Shown in pieces: positions 7,901 through 19,438 of a stretch of 64,000 bases of DNA (positions are counted from its first letter, which is position 1; every line of letters begins with the position of its first letter). Source of the stretch: Desulfovibrio sp. 86 (lineage in GTDB: Bacteria; Desulfobacterota; Desulfovibrionia; Desulfovibrionales; Desulfovibrionaceae); contig NZ_LR738849.1 in the NCBI RefSeq assembly GCF_902702915.1, forward strand, positions 3,240,001 through 3,304,000, read 5' to 3'. Both the position numbers and the translations under genes were made by a program. The notes under the pieces were generated by a model, which made no database searches, had not been told where the DNA came from, and saw only the letters and a program-made list of their open reading frames with translations.

Positions 7901-10873
7901 ATGCCACGCCGCTCAATCCTGTCCGCCACCGAGCGCGAAAGTCTGCTGGCACTGCCAGATGTCAAAGACGAACTGATACGGCACTACACGTTCAACGAAA
8001 CCGACCTGTCGGTGATCCGTCAGCGTCGCGGCGCCGCGAATCGATTGGGCTTCGCCGTGCAGCTTTGCTACTTGCGATTCCCTGGCATCTTCTTGGGCGT
8101 CGATGAACCTCCATTTCCGCCCCTGCTGCGCATGGTGGCCGCACAACTCAAGGTGCCGGTGGAAAGCTGGAACGATTACGGCCAGCGCGAGCAGACACGG
8201 CGGGAGCATTTGGTCGAGCTGCAAACGGTGTTTGGATTCAAGCCCTTCACCATGAGTCACTACCGGCAAGCCGTGCATACATTGACCGAACTGGCCTTGC
8301 AAACAGACAAAGGCATTGTGCTGGCCAGCACCCTTGTTGAAAACCTGCGGCGGCAGAGCATCATCCTACCCGCCATGAATGCCATCGAGCGCGCAAGCGC
8401 CGAGGCCATTACCCGTGCCAACCGGAGCATCCATGCGGCATTGGCCGATTCCTTGATACCTGTCCATCGCCAGCGCCTGGACGAACTGCTCAAGCGCAAG
8501 GATGGTAGCAAAATGACGTGGCTAGCGTGGCTGCGCCAATCGCCCGCCAAGCCGAACTCGCGCCACATGCTTGAACACATCGAACGCCTCAAAGCCTGGC
8601 AGGCGCTTGACCTACCTGCTGGCATCGAACGGCAGGTACACCAAAACCGCTTGCTCAAGATCGCCCGCGAGGGCGGCCAGATGACGCCCGCCGACCTGGC
8701 CAAGTTCGAGTCGCAGCGGCGTTACGCCACCTTGGTAGCACTGGCCATCGAGGGCATGGCCACCGTCACTGATGAAATCATCGACCTTCACGACCGCATC
8801 ATCGGCAAGCTGTTCAATGCGGCCAAGAACAAGCATCAACAGCAGTTCCAGGCTTCCGGCAAGGCGATCAACGACAAGGTGCGGATGTATGGGCGCATCG
8901 GTCAGGCGCTGATTGAAGCCAAACAAAGCGGCGGCGATCCGTTCGCCGCCATCGAAGCGGTCATGCCGTGGGACACCTTCGCCGCCAGCGTCACCGAGGC
9001 GCAAACGCTGGCGCGGCCTGCCGATTTTGATTTCCTGCACCATATCGGCGAGAGTTACGCCACGCTGCGCCGCTATGCGCCGCAGTTCCTGGACGTGCTC
9101 AAACTGCGCGCCGCGCCCACCGCCAAGGGTGTGCTCGATGCCATCGACGTGCTGCGCGGCATGAACAGCGACAGCGCGCGCAAGGTGCCCGCCGATGCGC
9201 CAACCGCATTCATCAAGCCGCGCTGGGCAAAGCTGGTTCTGACCGACGAGGGTATTGACCGGCGTTACTACGAGTTATGCGCCCTGTCGGAGCTGAAGAA
9301 CGCACTGCGCTCTGGTGATGTTTGGGTGCAGGGTTCGCGCCAGTTCAAGGACTTCGACGAATACCTGGTGCCGATCGAGAAGTTCGCCACCCTGAAGCTG
9401 GCCAGCGAATTGCCACTGGCCGTGGCCACCGACTGCGACCAATATCTGCATGACCGACTGGAATTATTGGAGGCGCAACTCGCCACAGTCAACCGCATGG
9501 CGGCGACCAACGACTTACCGGACGCCATCATCACCACTGCATCGGGCCTGAAGATCACGCCGCTGGACGCAGCGGTGCCAGACGCCGCGCAAGCCTTGAT
9601 TGACCAGTCGGCGATGTTGCTGCCGCACCTCAAGATCACCGAGTTGCTGATGGAGGTCGATGAATGGACGGGCTTCACGCGCCACTTCACACACCTGAAG
9701 ACCGGCGACACGGCCAAGGACAAAACCTTGCTGATGACGACGATTCTGGCTGATGGTATCAATCTTGGGCTCACCAAGATGGCCGAATCCTGCCCTGGCA
9801 CCACCTACGCCAAGCTGTCTTGGCTGCAAGCCTGGCACGTTCGCGACGAAACCTATTCGACGGCGCTGGCCGAGCTGGTGAACGCACAGTTTCGACAACC
9901 CTTCGCCGGAAACTGGGGCGACGGCACCACGTCATCGTCGGACGGCCAGAACTTCCGAACCGGCAGCAAGGCAGAGAGCACCGGGCATATCAATCCGAAG
10001 TATGGAAGTAGCCCTGGGCGGACGTTCTATACCCATATCTCCGACCAATACGCGCCCTTCAGCGCCAAGGTGGTCAACGTCGGCTTGCGCGACTCGACCT
10101 ATGTGCTCGATGGCCTGCTGTACCACGAGTCTGACTTGCGTATCGAGGAACACTACACCGACACGGCGGGCTTCACCGATCATGTGTTCGGCCTGATGCA
10201 CTTTCTGGGATTCCGGTTCGCGCCGCGCATCCGCGACCTGGGCGACACCAAGCTGTTCATTCCCAAGGGCGATACTGCCTACGATGCACTCAAGCCGATG
10301 ATTAGCAGCGACAGGCTGAACATCAAGGCTATTCGCGCTCATTGGGATGAAATCCTACGGCTGGCCACTTCGATCAAGCAGGGCACGGTGACGGCCTCGC
10401 TGATGCTGCGCAAGCTCGGCAGCTATCCGCGCCAAAACGGCTTGGCCGTCGCCCTGCGCGAGCTGGGGCGCATCGAGCGCACGCTGTTCATTCTGGATTG
10501 GCTGCAAAGCGTGGAGCTGCGCCGCCGCGTCCATGCGGGGCTGAATAAGGGCGAGGCGCGCAACGCGCTGGCCAGGGCGGTCTTCTTCTACCGATTGGGT
10601 GAAATCCGCGACCGCAGTTTTGAGCAGCAGCGCTACCGGGCCAGCGGCCTCAATCTGGTGACGGCGGCCATCGTGTTGTGGAACACGGTCTATCTGGAGC
10701 GTGCCACCAGTGCTTTGCGTGCCCACGGCAAGGCGCTGGACGACACGTTGCTGCAATATCTGTCACCGCTGGGGTGGGAGCATATCAACCTGACCGGCGA
10801 TTACCTATGGCGCAGCAGTGCCAAGGTCGGTGCGGGGAAGTTCAGGCCATTGCGACCGCTGCCACCGGCTTAG
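7901..10873 (+). CDS. tnpA: Tn3-family transposase, Tn21 subgroup
   Basis: 990 residues, the normal length for Tn21/Tn501-type TnpA, with the recognisable N terminus [19 protein letters not shown] and the [17 protein letters not shown] motif. The DDE domain is in the C-terminal third, with the first catalytic Asp in [10 protein letters not shown] and the next in [13 protein letters not shown]. No frameshift is visible. It catalyses replicative transposition at the 38-bp ends. The stop lies within a few bases of the right terminal repeat. Confidence 0.96.
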   Translation: MPRRSILSATERESLLALPDVKDELIRHYTFNETDLSVIRQRRGAANRLGFAVQLCYLRFPGIFLGVDEPPFPPLLRMVAAQLKVPVESWNDYGQREQTRREHLVELQTVFGFKPFTMSHYRQAVHTLTELALQTDKGIVLASTLVENLRRQSIILPAMNAIERASAEAITRANRSIHAALADSLIPVHRQRLDELLKRKDGSKMTWLAWLRQSPAKPNSRHMLEHIERLKAWQALDLPAGIERQVHQNRLLKIAREGGQMTPADLAKFESQRRYATLVALAIEGMATVTDEIIDLHDRIIGKLFNAAKNKHQQQFQASGKAINDKVRMYGRIGQALIEAKQSGGDPFAAIEAVMPWDTFAASVTEAQTLARPADFDFLHHIGESYATLRRYAPQFLDVLKLRAAPTAKGVLDAIDVLRGMNSDSARKVPADAPTAFIKPRWAKLVLTDEGIDRRYYELCALSELKNALRSGDVWVQGSRQFKDFDEYLVPIEKFATLKLASELPLAVATDCDQYLHDRLELLEAQLATVNRMAATNDLPDAIITTASGLKITPLDAAVPDAAQALIDQSAMLLPHLKITELLMEVDEWTGFTRHFTHLKTGDTAKDKTLLMTTILADGINLGLTKMAESCPGTTYAKLSWLQAWHVRDETYSTALAELVNAQFRQPFAGNWGDGTTSSSDGQNFRTGSKAESTGHINPKYGSSPGRTFYTHISDQYAPFSAKVVNVGLRDSTYVLDGLLYHESDLRIEEHYTDTAGFTDHVFGLMHFLGFRFAPRIRDLGDTKLFIPKGDTAYDALKPMISSDRLNIKAIRAHWDEILRLATSIKQGTVTASLMLRKLGSYPRQNGLAVALRELGRIERTLFILDWLQSVELRRRVHAGLNKGEARNALARAVFFYRLGEIRDRSFEQQRYRASGLNLVTAAIVLWNTVYLERATSALRAHGKALDDTLLQYLSPLGWEHINLTGDYLWRSSAKVGAGKFRPLRPLPPA

Positions 10874-10906
10874 CGTGCTTTATTTTCCGTTTTCTGAGAC
10901 GACCCC
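10869..10906 (-). repeat. Tn21-type right terminal inverted repeat
   Basis: Read inward it starts GGGGTCGTCTCAGAAAACGG. Its inner edge overlaps the last bases of the transposase gene (the stop codon is at 10871-10873), a common arrangement in this subgroup. Confidence 0.92.
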
Positions 10907-10978
10907 CAGTTCAACAGCCTCAACAAACCAGGGCTCGGTCAGCCCCAGAATCCGAAAATATAGGTCCGTATCCTTCAT
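10907..10978 (-). pseudogene. ISL3-family transposase, N-terminal 24 codons
   Basis: Reading in from the right ISL3 end, a GGAGG-like site precedes ATG and the peptide MKDTDLYFRILGLTEPWF, the expected N terminus of ISL3 transposases. It runs to ...VEL and is then broken by the Tn21-type end. Joining it to 252-1415 with one copy of the 5-bp duplication gives ...AVELDTAEGRVDI with no frame change, so the transposase was intact before the second insertion. Confidence 0.88.
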
Positions 10979-11010
10979 TGGTGCCCTCCGGGAAGGACAT
11001 TAGCAGATCA

Positions 11011-11037
11011 GCTACCCACGGAAAACCCGGAAGAGCC
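11011..11037 (-). repeat. ISL3 right terminal inverted repeat
   Basis: Read inward it starts GGCTCTTCCGGGTTTTCCG and pairs with 220-246. The 8-bp target duplication aaagagtt follows directly at 11038-11045. Confidence 0.9.
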
Positions 11038-12121
11038 AAAGAGTTTGTGACGCTAGTTGCTGTACTTCGTGGATAATACGTTTTTGAGCATAGGGCGGCA
11101 TTGCCGTTTCTGGCTCTTCCATAACGAAGATTACATTCTGCTGTCTTCCTTCTGCTATTTGCGAAAGCATTGCCAGGACAAGCATATTGATTGTGCCTGT
11201 CCCTTGCCGATAAAATGGTGCTGCATGCTCTCCATCACCAGTTGAAATAAACGCAGTAATTACCTTTCTAAGATGTTCACGAGTCAACGTTGATACCTTT
11301 AAGTGAGGCTCTCCTCCCCATTCTTTTGGAACATATTTTTTTAATGCAGTGCTTATACTCTCTAGGGTATGTGACAGACCAAGTTCTGGGTTGTTGGCCA
11401 CCGTTATAGCTGAAAGTGTAGTGAGAGTATCTTCCCACATTTGTGGTCTTATTTCTTTAATGCGCAAAATGATGTCAAGCAAGCTTCCGCGCTCTAAACT
11501 TAATGCACGTGAACCAGTCCGCACGGAACGAAGATACAAAAAACCAAATATCCTTTTGTGTTTTTTTGTAAAAATCTCAGGCTTTTCCCCTTCGGTAAGG
11601 CTTCGGGTAAAATATGTCTTCCCTTCAAAGTCGTCATCTTCGGCATCATACCAGCCGTGAAAGGTGACGCGAAGCGCCTCAGTGATATTGGCGGCATCTA
11701 TTCCTTCAGGAGCTGGGACATCATAAAATTTGTTTGCTATGGAATCCCAATATTCAGCGTAATCACCCAAAGTGGCCTTCTGCTCTGTAGTCAAATCTAC
11801 AAGAGTCACTTCGATCTCAATTTGAGGGGCAGCGCATTCTTCAGCAATTTCTACAGCCTCTTGTGTAGTTTCTGCATCATCTTGTATTGGGACATCCTGT
11901 CTGCTTGCGGCAGTTGGTGTATAGCAACCTTTGAAAAAATCATGCTCGTCAATTGGGGGCTGTCGATTAAGACGATCTGGGCCAAGGACAAGATCAAGTG
12001 CTTCAAAAATGGTTGTCTTCCCGGTGTTGTTGTCGCCGATCAGAACTCCGTGGGCAGGAAGGAGGAGTTCAGCGCTCTTGACGCCTCGAAAGTTTGCAAT
12101 TTTGATGCGAGAAACACGCAT
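11038..12121 (-). pseudogene. OLD-family ATPase/TOPRIM nuclease, N-terminal part (split by ISL3/Tn21 insertion)
   Basis: The first 362 or so codons of a gene whose remainder is at 1-219. It opens with the SMC/OLD-type start MRVSRIKIANFRGVKSAEL, then Walker A GDNNTGKTT, and reaches Walker B (FVMEEPETAMPPYAQ) before the insertion. The TOPRIM nuclease half is cut off, and translation would stop seven codons into the ISL3 end (LWLFRVFRG). It is the last visible gene of the operon, 22 bases after the DUF499 gene. The truncated ATPase lacks its H-loop and nuclease and is probably inactive. It is visibly richer in A+T than the DUF499 and helicase genes. Confidence 0.88.
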
Positions 12122-12143
12122 GCAACCCCTCCTATTCTATAGG

Positions 12144-14978
12144 CTATTCCTCAAACGCAGCACTTCTGAACTTCAGTGTACTGGCATTTTCTTTCAACAC
12201 TCGCTGTATGTCTTCCTGAAATCCACTGGCATTTTCGGCTTGAATTTCAATGTTAATGATCGCCTTGGTATCGGTCCGTTCGGTCAAATGGTGAACAATG
12301 TTGTCCACAATGTCGGCAAAACGCATTTTTGCACCGTGCGGTTCAATATCCACAGCAGCGTAAAATCGGGTTTTTCGTAGCGTAGGGACAGGCCTTGGCG
12401 CTTCACTAGGCAGCGCCGTGGACGTGGACGTTGGCGTTGCGCCAGTTTCTGGCACAGATGGCGTTGCTCCTGGTTGCCTTGTCGCTGCTTCTCGCTCGCT
12501 TTTTTCTTCATCCAGCACCACCTGCCATGCTGTAGCGGCTTCCGGATTGATCAGCAGCAAATCGTTATCCATGAAGGGCATGGCGGCAACGCCAAATGTA
12601 AAACCAAGATAACGGTCAGTTTCTTTACCCTGAGCAAGCCCAAAGAAATCCCGGCTGGTTGAACCGGCTTGTATGGCTGCGGTAAACACGCTTTCTGTTT
12701 TCAGGCGCGGTAAATACAGTTGGCGGCACATGTGCTGCCACACGCTTCGCGCAACGGCTTCGTTTTGCTCTGGCTTCCAGAACCATAGTTTGAGCAGGTT
12801 GCGCAGGTGAATGGGTGCCCACTCACTGATGAGCAATTCGTTATCGCGCAGTACCTGGTCAATGGTTTTGGGGATACTCTGAGCTGCCGTGTTCAGTGAG
12901 AAAGGTTCCCACTCTATGTCACTAACTTTACCGCTTGAAGCCGTTTGCATGGGGGAAAGCAGCCATTTGTACACTTCGGCTATCATGCGCTGCATGGTGT
13001 CCTGTGCTGTGATATGGCTTTGCCGCGCTTGCTTTGCCTGATATTGATCAAGGTTCAGGCGCATATCCTTGATGTCATCTTCAATGGACTTCCATGCTAA
13101 CACCGTGCTTACCTGATCCAAGAGGCGGCTTGCCCCATCGTAGTCGGGCGCTAGAAAGAGCAGGCGATTTTGATTGACACGAGGCTGTTCGCCACGTTTT
13201 TTCAGTACGTCCAGGGCTGCGCCAAAGGCCATGTTGTTGCCGTTACGGCTATACGCCTGAGCGGGGTCAAGCACGACTAGCCGCAGAGCTTCATCATCGG
13301 GGATATCTTGGCTGGGGGTAAAGACATGCACACCACTAAAGGTGCTGGTGCGCAATGCCTCCTGCAATTTCCCGCGAATAACAGGGAAAATTGCCTCACG
13401 ATGGTAGCGGCGTTTACGCTCTTCCATCTCGCGGCGCAGATTGGGCCGGGTATCAAACCAAAAACGCGAATCAGCCGAGTTGATATAGTGGAGACTATGG
13501 CTGATACGGCGCAGTGCGTCGCGGAACAAGCCCACCTGTTGCCCTGGCATGGCTGTGCCAAGCATGATGCGCTGTTGTTCAATTCCGCGAATACCGGTAC
13601 CCGCTGAAAGTAATCCAGACCCCGGCGCACTACCCAAGAAGATAGCACGCGCAACGCGGCGACACGATTGCACACTTCCAAGGCGCGTATCTTGTGTTTC
13701 CAGTGTAGTGGTTTCTGCTCTGTCTCCGTCAATATCGCGCTCTATGACCGGATCCCAGCCATTGGGCAGGTAGTAGACCATTTCATTGCGCACATCGGCA
13801 TCGTAGAGCGGCAGGCTGCCGGGCATGAGCAGGGGATCATTGTTGCCGTCTTTCCACAAGCGGTAGATAACCTTGGCCATGAGCTTGAGCACGCCGCGTG
13901 TACGCTGAAAATTATCCAGTGTCGACCAGTCTTCATACAGGCGGTCAAACACTTCAGGATGAATAGGATAGGCCTGCTCCATACGCGCAGCATAGCGGGC
14001 ATCCTGCGTCTCCATGGGGAACTCGTCTTTATTGCCTGTGTATAGGTCAATATAGGCCCTACAGGCGGCCTTGGCGGAGTCCTTATCATGGGCAGGTGCA
14101 AAAAGACGACGCCGAACGATTTCAAAGGCTTCTTCCGCAGCCACAGGTTTCCATAAGGCATGCACACGCCCAAAGCAGTGGGCCAGAGCTTCGAGCGCCA
14201 TAACACCACGCTGGCTACCCGCTTCTTTTTGTGATTCTGGCAGTGATGCCAACAGCACCGCCGTAGGCACAAGCTTCAGGGCTTCGGTAAGGTTTTGCAC
14301 AAAACTTAAGTTGGAATCAAAACTGCCACCAGTAAGATTCTTGCTCTCTTCAAACTGGCGGATATAGGCCACCACTTCGTCCATCAAGATAACGCACGGC
14401 GCATGGCTTTGCAGCAAGGGTAAGAGCACTTCCTTGCCGGGAGCCGTGCCGGAGCTGTCGGCATCAGCCACTTGTGCATAGGCATCGGCCCCGCCAAGCT
14501 GCCAGGCCAACTCCCCCCAGAGCGTGCGCACCGTGCAGTTGCCGCGTTTGGCTGGCTGGTTAGGGGACAGCTTGGTGCCGTCCAGCACCACAAGGCGGGC
14601 GTGGGGGGCTTCCATCACATTGGCTGAATCGAGTAAGCCCGGAATGCCCTGCATCTTGCTGGCAGGAGCCTTGCCGTTCACCAGATGATAGACCGCCAGC
14701 AGGGTGTGAGTTTTGCCGCCACCAAAGGCCGTTTGCAGTTGGATAACCGGATCGCCCCCCTGACCGGAAAGACGCTTGAGCACCGAGAGCATGAGCAGGC
14801 GCATGCCTTCCGTAATGAAGGTGCGGTCAAAGAAGAGCACCGGGTCGAGGTAGCCGACGGGCGCTGTGCCTTCATGCACGCTGCTGATGTCTGCGGCAAA
14901 CTCGGATTGCTGAAAGGTGCCTTTCAGCACATCTTCATGGGGGACGACCACTTCACGCCAGGGGCGGATTGGGGACAT
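12144..14978 (-). CDS. DUF499-family AAA+ ATPase (defence system core)
   Basis: 944 residues. The DUF499 hallmark is clear: Walker A in [15 protein letters not shown] (about residue 85), Walker B-like [14 protein letters not shown] (about 195) and an arginine-rich region after it. The C terminus has a Pro/Thr/Ser-rich linker followed by a small domain that ends ...[22 protein letters not shown]499 ATPases occur in Pgl/BREX-like and other modification-based defence clusters, usually beside a DNA methylase and a helicase as here. Its start codon overlaps the stop of the previous gene (TAATG), so it is translationally coupled. A role as the ATP-driven sensor or loader of the complex is inferred. 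Confidence 0.88.
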   Translation of the reverse strand: MSPIRPWREVVVPHEDVLKGTFQQSEFAADISSVHEGTAPVGYLDPVLFFDRTFITEGMRLLMLSVLKRLSGQGGDPVIQLQTAFGGGKTHTLLAVYHLVNGKAPASKMQGIPGLLDSANVMEAPHARLVVLDGTKLSPNQPAKRGNCTVRTLWGELAWQLGGADAYAQVADADSSGTAPGKEVLLPLLQSHAPCVILMDEVVAYIRQFEESKNLTGGSFDSNLSFVQNLTEALKLVPTAVLLASLPESQKEAGSQRGVMALEALAHCFGRVHALWKPVAAEEAFEIVRRRLFAPAHDKDSAKAACRAYIDLYTGNKDEFPMETQDARYAARMEQAYPIHPEVFDRLYEDWSTLDNFQRTRGVLKLMAKVIYRLWKDGNNDPLLMPGSLPLYDADVRNEMVYYLPNGWDPVIERDIDGDRAETTTLETQDTRLGSVQSCRRVARAIFLGSAPGSGLLSAGTGIRGIEQQRIMLGTAMPGQQVGLFRDALRRISHSLHYINSADSRFWFDTRPNLRREMEERKRRYHREAIFPVIRGKLQEALRTSTFSGVHVFTPSQDIPDDEALRLVVLDPAQAYSRNGNNMAFGAALDVLKKRGEQPRVNQNRLLFLAPDYDGASRLLDQVSTVLAWKSIEDDIKDMRLNLDQYQAKQARQSHITAQDTMQRMIAEVYKWLLSPMQTASSGKVSDIEWEPFSLNTAAQSIPKTIDQVLRDNELLISEWAPIHLRNLLKLWFWKPEQNEAVARSVWQHMCRQLYLPRLKTESVFTAAIQAGSTSRDFFGLAQGKETDRYLGFTFGVAAMPFMDNDLLLINPEAATAWQVVLDEEKSEREAATRQPGATPSVPETGATPTSTSTALPSEAPRPVPTLRKTRFYAAVDIEPHGAKMRFADIVDNIVHHLTERTDTKAIINIEIQAENASGFQEDIQRVLKENASTLKFRSAAFEE

Positions 14979-15487
14979 TAGAGCACCTCAGCTTTCCAAG
15001 GATGATTCTGCATATTCTGGGAATGAAGGACACGCACAGCAAAGCCAAAATTTGCAAATACTATTTTTAGTTTTTTAAGAATTTGGGCGTAGATACTTTC
15101 CTTTGTGAGCAGGTGATTTTCATGCTCAAGATCAATGTAAAGTTCAATTTTGTGGTGGCTTCCATATGGTTGCGTTAAAAAAACTTCGTAGTATACTTCC
15201 AGACTGTTATCATTGCTGACGTAAGCAGAAACAAGCCCAAAAATTGTATCTTTAAATTGTAAACTTACTTTTTGTATCAACTCATCAACGTCTTCAAGTG
15301 CTTTTTCTTTGTAGCGTTTTGATTCAACAACAATAAGTTTTGTGTTGTCACAGCATAAAAAATCAACGGCTTTTGCTTGCTGTAAAGGCATTATTCGATC
15401 TTTGTAAAATGGAGCTTTGTCGTACTGAACAACGTTCCATGTGTCTGGAAATGAAAATTTTAGGCCACGCTCTTCAAAGACAGGCAT
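14978..15487 (-). CDS. Small PD-(D/E)XK-like putative nuclease
   Basis: 169 residues, not a family I can name. The segment [24 protein letters not shown] has the pattern of a PD-(D/E)XK core: an Asp at the end of one strand and, about 13 residues later, E-S-K (the E-x-K pair). This makes a restriction-type nuclease fold plausible. It follows an AAA ATPase gene by four bases, and its stop overlaps the start of the DUF499 gene. ATPase plus small nuclease pairs are common in phage defence. The remainder of the protein shows no other motif. The function is inferred from a short pattern only. Confidence 0.6.
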   Translation of the reverse strand: MPVFEERGLKFSFPDTWNVVQYDKAPFYKDRIMPLQQAKAVDFLCCDNTKLIVVESKRYKEKALEDVDELIQKVSLQFKDTIFGLVSAYVSNDNSLEVYYEVFLTQPYGSHHKIELYIDLEHENHLLTKESIYAQILKKLKIVFANFGFAVRVLHSQNMQNHPWKAEVL

Positions 15488-15491
15488 AGTC

Positions 15492-16526
15492 TCAGTCTCC
15501 CATATTAAGATAGCGTGAAGATTGGGCTATTTCCTCATCAAGCGCAACAATATCCCCAATATGATTGGAAGAACCGCCTTGCGTCACACTGACGCCGTTT
15601 CCATCTTCATTAAAGTGCAAACCAAAATATTTTGAATTTTTGAGCTGCTTATTTTCATGTAATATTTCCAGTTCACGGACAAGAAACAGGCTGTGAGTAG
15701 CAATAGTAATTTGCATGATAGAGGAAAGTCTTACCAAGATATCAGCAAGGGCTACAAGAAGCTTTGGATTAAGATTTGCTTCTGGCTCATCCCAAAAGAG
15801 AGAAGAACTGTTTGTCAGCTCACCTGTCTTCAGAAGATAAGCCAACATTCCAAGCTTCCTGCTGCCCTCTGCCATCAAGTGCGCTTCAAAAATGCCCTTG
15901 CCTTTTGAAGAGTGAAAATAGAATGAATTATTCTCAAGGCGCATATCGCCACCCATAATTTCTTCAAGCGGGTTAAGATGTGTCGCGATGTCTGTAAGGC
16001 GTTTCCCTTTTAAGGGCACACCATTCAGGTTTTTACATATGTCAAGGTACGTTTCATCAAAAGCGAACTCCTTGTTTTCCAAAGCAAGCGCAAAGCCGGG
16101 GTATACTGATAAAACTTCCTTGGGCGGAATAAATAGAGATTTTGCCTTTAATGCTTCCTTGAAATCAATATTGTCGATATTTACAAGGTCAGAACTCTGT
16201 GTCGAAAAATTAAATAAAAGGTCTGCTGTGCCATGAATTTTAGCAGAGACTTCACATCTGCTGCGCCCTTGTACACGTGAAGCCAAACGTCCGAGAGAAT
16301 CTGGCTTGAACAGTGCAACAAGGTGGTTTGCAAGGTCACGCCCATAAGCTTCTTTGGCTGGTGCCTTTTGCATATTTCTGAGAGAACGCAATACAGCATA
16401 CCCCAATTTGAGCAAATGGCTTTTTCCCGTACCGTTCTCCCCCACAATGACATTGAGGCCGGGAGAAAACTCCAGCTTTGCTTTGGGGAAGCAGGTAAAG
16501 TTTGTAATATCCAGTGTTTTCAGCAT
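15492..16526 (-). CDS. AAA family ATPase (SMC/RecF-like, defence-associated)
   Basis: 344 residues. It starts MLKTLDITNFTCFPKAKLEF and has Walker A VGENGTGKSHLLK and a C-terminal Walker B with D- and H-loops (LFWDEPEANLNPKLL ... IATHSLFLVREL). The helical insert between them is short, unlike true SMC proteins. The ATG at 16526 follows AGGAG; the longer frame from 16544 begins with TTG inside the methylase stop. Such stand-alone ATPases usually act with a nuclease partner, and the next gene encodes a PD-(D/E)XK candidate. Its DNA is clearly AT-richer than the methylase flanks and helicase gene, which suggests separate acquisition. Confidence 0.82.
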   Translation of the reverse strand: MLKTLDITNFTCFPKAKLEFSPGLNVIVGENGTGKSHLLKLGYAVLRSLRNMQKAPAKEAYGRDLANHLVALFKPDSLGRLASRVQGRSRCEVSAKIHGTADLLFNFSTQSSDLVNIDNIDFKEALKAKSLFIPPKEVLSVYPGFALALENKEFAFDETYLDICKNLNGVPLKGKRLTDIATHLNPLEEIMGGDMRLENNSFYFHSSKGKGIFEAHLMAEGSRKLGMLAYLLKTGELTNSSSLFWDEPEANLNPKLLVALADILVRLSSIMQITIATHSLFLVRELEILHENKQLKNSKYFGLHFNEDGNGVSVTQGGSSNHIGDIVALDEEIAQSSRYLNMGD

Positions 16527-16540
16527 GGTTTTTCTCCTGC

Positions 16541-19435
16541 TCAAATATCAAAGCGTATTTGTTCCGGCCCAGTGGTCACGGCATGCGTACTCATAGTTTG
16601 TTCAATGGACGGCCACGAGGTGATAAGCTCGTTGTAGGCGCGGGCGTCTTCGGCCCAGCCTTTGCGTTCGCACAGGGTGTACAGGCGATAGGCCAAGCTG
16701 CGTATGGCTTCAGTTTTGTTCAGCATATGGGCCAGCAATTTGCCTGCTTCCGCTTCGCCCTGCTGGTTGAGGGCGCGGATAAGCTGGTGCAGCCCTTCCC
16801 ACACCGGCAGGCGGTTATCCTTGGCCGGGTTCCAGTCGGCAGGCATCTGTGCCCAGCGCAGCAAGCGCACGTTGCCACCGCCGCTTTCCACCACGCCAGC
16901 CTCCACAAGGCCGCCCACGCTGGTGCCTTTGGCGCGGGCCAGCACGTCGGCCTCGCCGTATTTGCCCACATCCCAGCCCACCTGATCGAACCAGGCCAGG
17001 CAGAATTGCGTGTCGGCGTCAAAGTCGTCTTCCGCCAGAAAGCGATTGATAAGGGTAAGGGCGGTGCGCACGCTCATGGGCGTGCCGTCTGCCTCAAGCA
17101 CAGCGCTGTATTTGGAAAACACCGCCATGCCCGGCCCTATGATGGCCTGCGACAAATCCACGGGGGCCACAGGCGAATTGACACCGCCGCGCGTCATATC
17201 CAGCAGGGCTTCGGGCAACAAGGCGTTGAGTTCGCGGGTAAATTCGCGCCGTGAAATGGTGGGAGCGCTGGGGTCACGCTTGCGGCACACAAGGACTATG
17301 GAGGAGGCAAGGGCGTTGGTACCTATTCCTATCATTCTGCTCGATTGTTCACTTCGCATCGGCCATGTGCCAGTAATGGCAAATCCGGAATCCAGAGCTG
17401 CTGCTAAAAATGCTTCCCAGCCTGTACTATTGGTGCTGTCATTAGCAGCTGTTTCAGATTGTTTAAAGGCGTAATAAATGCTCACAGGAAATGCAGCATG
17501 AGCACATTCTGCCATTTTCTTGATAGCTAATCCCATGCCATTGAGGAAAAATAGTTCAGCTCTTTCTTTAGATCCGTGACGATAAGGAGTTGCAACTAAT
17601 TCATCCTCCTTAGGAACAACAAGTGTAAAATATATTGCTTTGTAAATAGAAGATAAGCTTCTTTTTATCCATAAATAAAAAAAATCTGATAAGTCGGCGT
17701 ATCCTATGTTATCATAATATGGTGGATCAGTAGATATAACTTTTCTATTGCTTATTTTATTATTCTTTGCATCGCTTTGAGTTGCTATTCCTGGCAAGCT
17801 ATTGCCTGCAAGCTTTAAAATACATTGAGAAATAAATTCAGCTGCGGGGTAAAACCCTCCAACGGTATCATATAAAATAGCTGTTTCTGGAAAATCCCAA
17901 GTCATAGCGATAGATTGCTTTGCGAAAAGATTCATGACTTTTTGGTTGCCTGCCACCCATCGTGTACAGGTATTAGAAAAGTCAGAGCACCTATCCACTG
18001 CAAATGCCAAATACACCCCCACAGCCTCAGCATAGGCCTGTGCGCCAAGGCCGCCAGCGTCCAGCCCCTTGTCGTCGTCCGGCAAGCCTGCCTTTATGGC
18101 ATCGGCTCGGCATTTGGCTATGGCCTCACCCACCAGATCAGAAAAGGTGGTCAGAGCCACAAGCTGGCGCGGGGTGAAGAGGTCGCCGTAGGTTGCGAGG
18201 CCATAGCTGACTGTCCAAAAGTTACGCGGGTCATCAGGAAGTGAAGTCTCAGGCTTCCATGTGGGTTGAGCCTGACCAGCGACTTTCTCGTGCTCCTCCG
18301 TCGGCGTCAGGTACACTCTGCCTCTATCGCCTTCTGCCACAATGGCCATGAGCTTTGCGCCCATGCGCCCGGCCATGCCCTCGTTCTTGATATAGTCAGG
18401 CGTAAGAGGCGAAGTAGAAAGCAGGCACTGAAAGTTAGCCCCACGAGTGAGCTTGGTCCCAGCCTTCGCCCCTTCCGGCGGTGTACCCACCTTCACGGTG
18501 AAGCGGTAGCTGTCGCCTTCCACCACAGGCTGCACATAGGCTTCCTTACCTGTTTTGCTGGACAGCACAAAGGAGGCGGCCAGCGGCACATCCACATGAT
18601 TAAAGGCCGGGTTAGGGCTTTTGACGGTGCGCGCCCAGAGCCAGGCTATGACGGTGAGCTTTTGACCCTTGTACTGTTCCAAATCAGGCCGTTCTGTCAC
18701 CATTTCTGGCGTAATTTCTACCTGCGGGTACAGATGCCCGATGCGCTTTTGCGCTTCGGCCCGCATCCACGCGCCATAGCGGCGCACGTCTTCGGCCAGA
18801 CCCGAAGCCCCTGTCCATTGCCCCTGCAAGCGTTCACCACTGCCCCCCTGTGTGGGCGGGCCAATGGGGGCGCGGCCCGCGAACTTGGGCGGGATTTCAA
18901 TCATAGCCTTGTTGATGGTCACAGCCACGGGGTTCAAGTCCGAGGCCCAGGCCTCCAGCCCCAGCCGTTGCGCCTCCAAAGGAATGCTGCCGCCCCCGGC
19001 AAAGGGGTCGTGAAAGGCGGGGAGTTTGTCAGGGTTGAACAGTTCTGCCGCTTGCGGATGGTTTTTATTGAGGGCGCAGGTTTCGCGCCATGACTTCCAT
19101 ATTTCCGCCTTGGCAGCGTCCAGCACTTCAGAGTTGTTGGTGTTTTCCCACTTAACCAAGTCTTCTATGATTCTGAAAAGCCGCTCGCGCTCGATGGCAG
19201 CTTTTTCTTTGTTCAGGCCGCGCCCAAGGTTGCGTTCGTAACCGGGATCATTGACAAGCTGGGCAAAAAGCACGGCGCGCGCCGCCGCCAAAGGCCGCCG
19301 CGCCCACCATTGGTGGAGCCCGCGAGGATGCGGCCCAATGCCGGGTAACTTTTCATAGGCGCATGCAGCGTTGATGGCATCCAGCGGCAGGGCTGTTTCT
19401 ATGAGCTTGCGCGGCGATTTTATATCTGCGGGCAT
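16541..19435 (-). CDS. DUF1156 DNA methylase, N6-adenine type
   Basis: 964 residues. The N terminus is DUF1156 ([20 protein letters not shown], then [20 protein letters not shown]). The AdoMet motif is [20 protein letters not shown] (about residue 145), and the catalytic motif [19 protein letters not shown] (about residue 570) has the DPPY signature of N6-adenine methylases. This enzyme would mark host DNA so that the rest of the operon can tell it from phage DNA. The stretch from about 17340 to 17990, which includes DPPY, is much richer in A+T than the rest of the gene. It lies three bases from the DUF4145 gene and just before the AAA ATPase gene. Confidence 0.9.
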   Translation of the reverse strand: MPADIKSPRKLIETALPLDAINAACAYEKLPGIGPHPRGLHQWWARRPLAAARAVLFAQLVNDPGYERNLGRGLNKEKAAIERERLFRIIEDLVKWENTNNSEVLDAAKAEIWKSWRETCALNKNHPQAAELFNPDKLPAFHDPFAGGGSIPLEAQRLGLEAWASDLNPVAVTINKAMIEIPPKFAGRAPIGPPTQGGSGERLQGQWTGASGLAEDVRRYGAWMRAEAQKRIGHLYPQVEITPEMVTERPDLEQYKGQKLTVIAWLWARTVKSPNPAFNHVDVPLAASFVLSSKTGKEAYVQPVVEGDSYRFTVKVGTPPEGAKAGTKLTRGANFQCLLSTSPLTPDYIKNEGMAGRMGAKLMAIVAEGDRGRVYLTPTEEHEKVAGQAQPTWKPETSLPDDPRNFWTVSYGLATYGDLFTPRQLVALTTFSDLVGEAIAKCRADAIKAGLPDDDKGLDAGGLGAQAYAEAVGVYLAFAVDRCSDFSNTCTRWVAGNQKVMNLFAKQSIAMTWDFPETAILYDTVGGFYPAAEFISQCILKLAGNSLPGIATQSDAKNNKISNRKVISTDPPYYDNIGYADLSDFFYLWIKRSLSSIYKAIYFTLVVPKEDELVATPYRHGSKERAELFFLNGMGLAIKKMAECAHAAFPVSIYYAFKQSETAANDSTNSTGWEAFLAAALDSGFAITGTWPMRSEQSSRMIGIGTNALASSIVLVCRKRDPSAPTISRREFTRELNALLPEALLDMTRGGVNSPVAPVDLSQAIIGPGMAVFSKYSAVLEADGTPMSVRTALTLINRFLAEDDFDADTQFCLAWFDQVGWDVGKYGEADVLARAKGTSVGGLVEAGVVESGGGNVRLLRWAQMPADWNPAKDNRLPVWEGLHQLIRALNQQGEAEAGKLLAHMLNKTEAIRSLAYRLYTLCERKGWAEDARAYNELITSWPSIEQTMSTHAVTTGPEQIRFDI

Positions 19436-19438
19436 GGG

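Larger units (their letters stand above)
1421..10906. mobile_element. Tn21-subgroup Tn3-family transposon carrying an efflux operon
   Basis: Its 38-bp terminal repeats (1421-1458 and 10869-10906) differ at two positions and contain the core CAGAAAACGGAAAATAAAGC seen at Tn21-type ends. A 5-bp direct repeat (cagtt at 1416-1420 and 10907-10911) flanks it, as expected for Tn3-family insertion. The layout is cargo first (TetR, adaptor, permease, ATPase, cytochrome, outer-membrane factor), then a resolution site, tnpR and tnpA in the same orientation at the far end. All parts look intact, so it may still be mobile. Confidence 0.93.
220..11037. mobile_element. ISL3-family insertion sequence, itself carrying a Tn21-type transposon
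   Basis: The ends are 27-bp inverted repeats with one mismatch (220-246 and 11011-11037), starting GGYTCTTCCGGG, the usual ISL3-family start. An identical 8-bp direct repeat, aaagagtt, flanks them (212-219 and 11038-11045); 8 bp is the normal ISL3 target duplication. Without the inner transposon the element would be about 1.33 kb with a single transposase gene. The intact duplication shows that the insertion into the OLD nuclease gene has not been rearranged since it happened. Whether the ISL3 element jumped already loaded, or was hit later by the Tn21-type element, cannot be told from this sequence. Confidence 0.93.
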
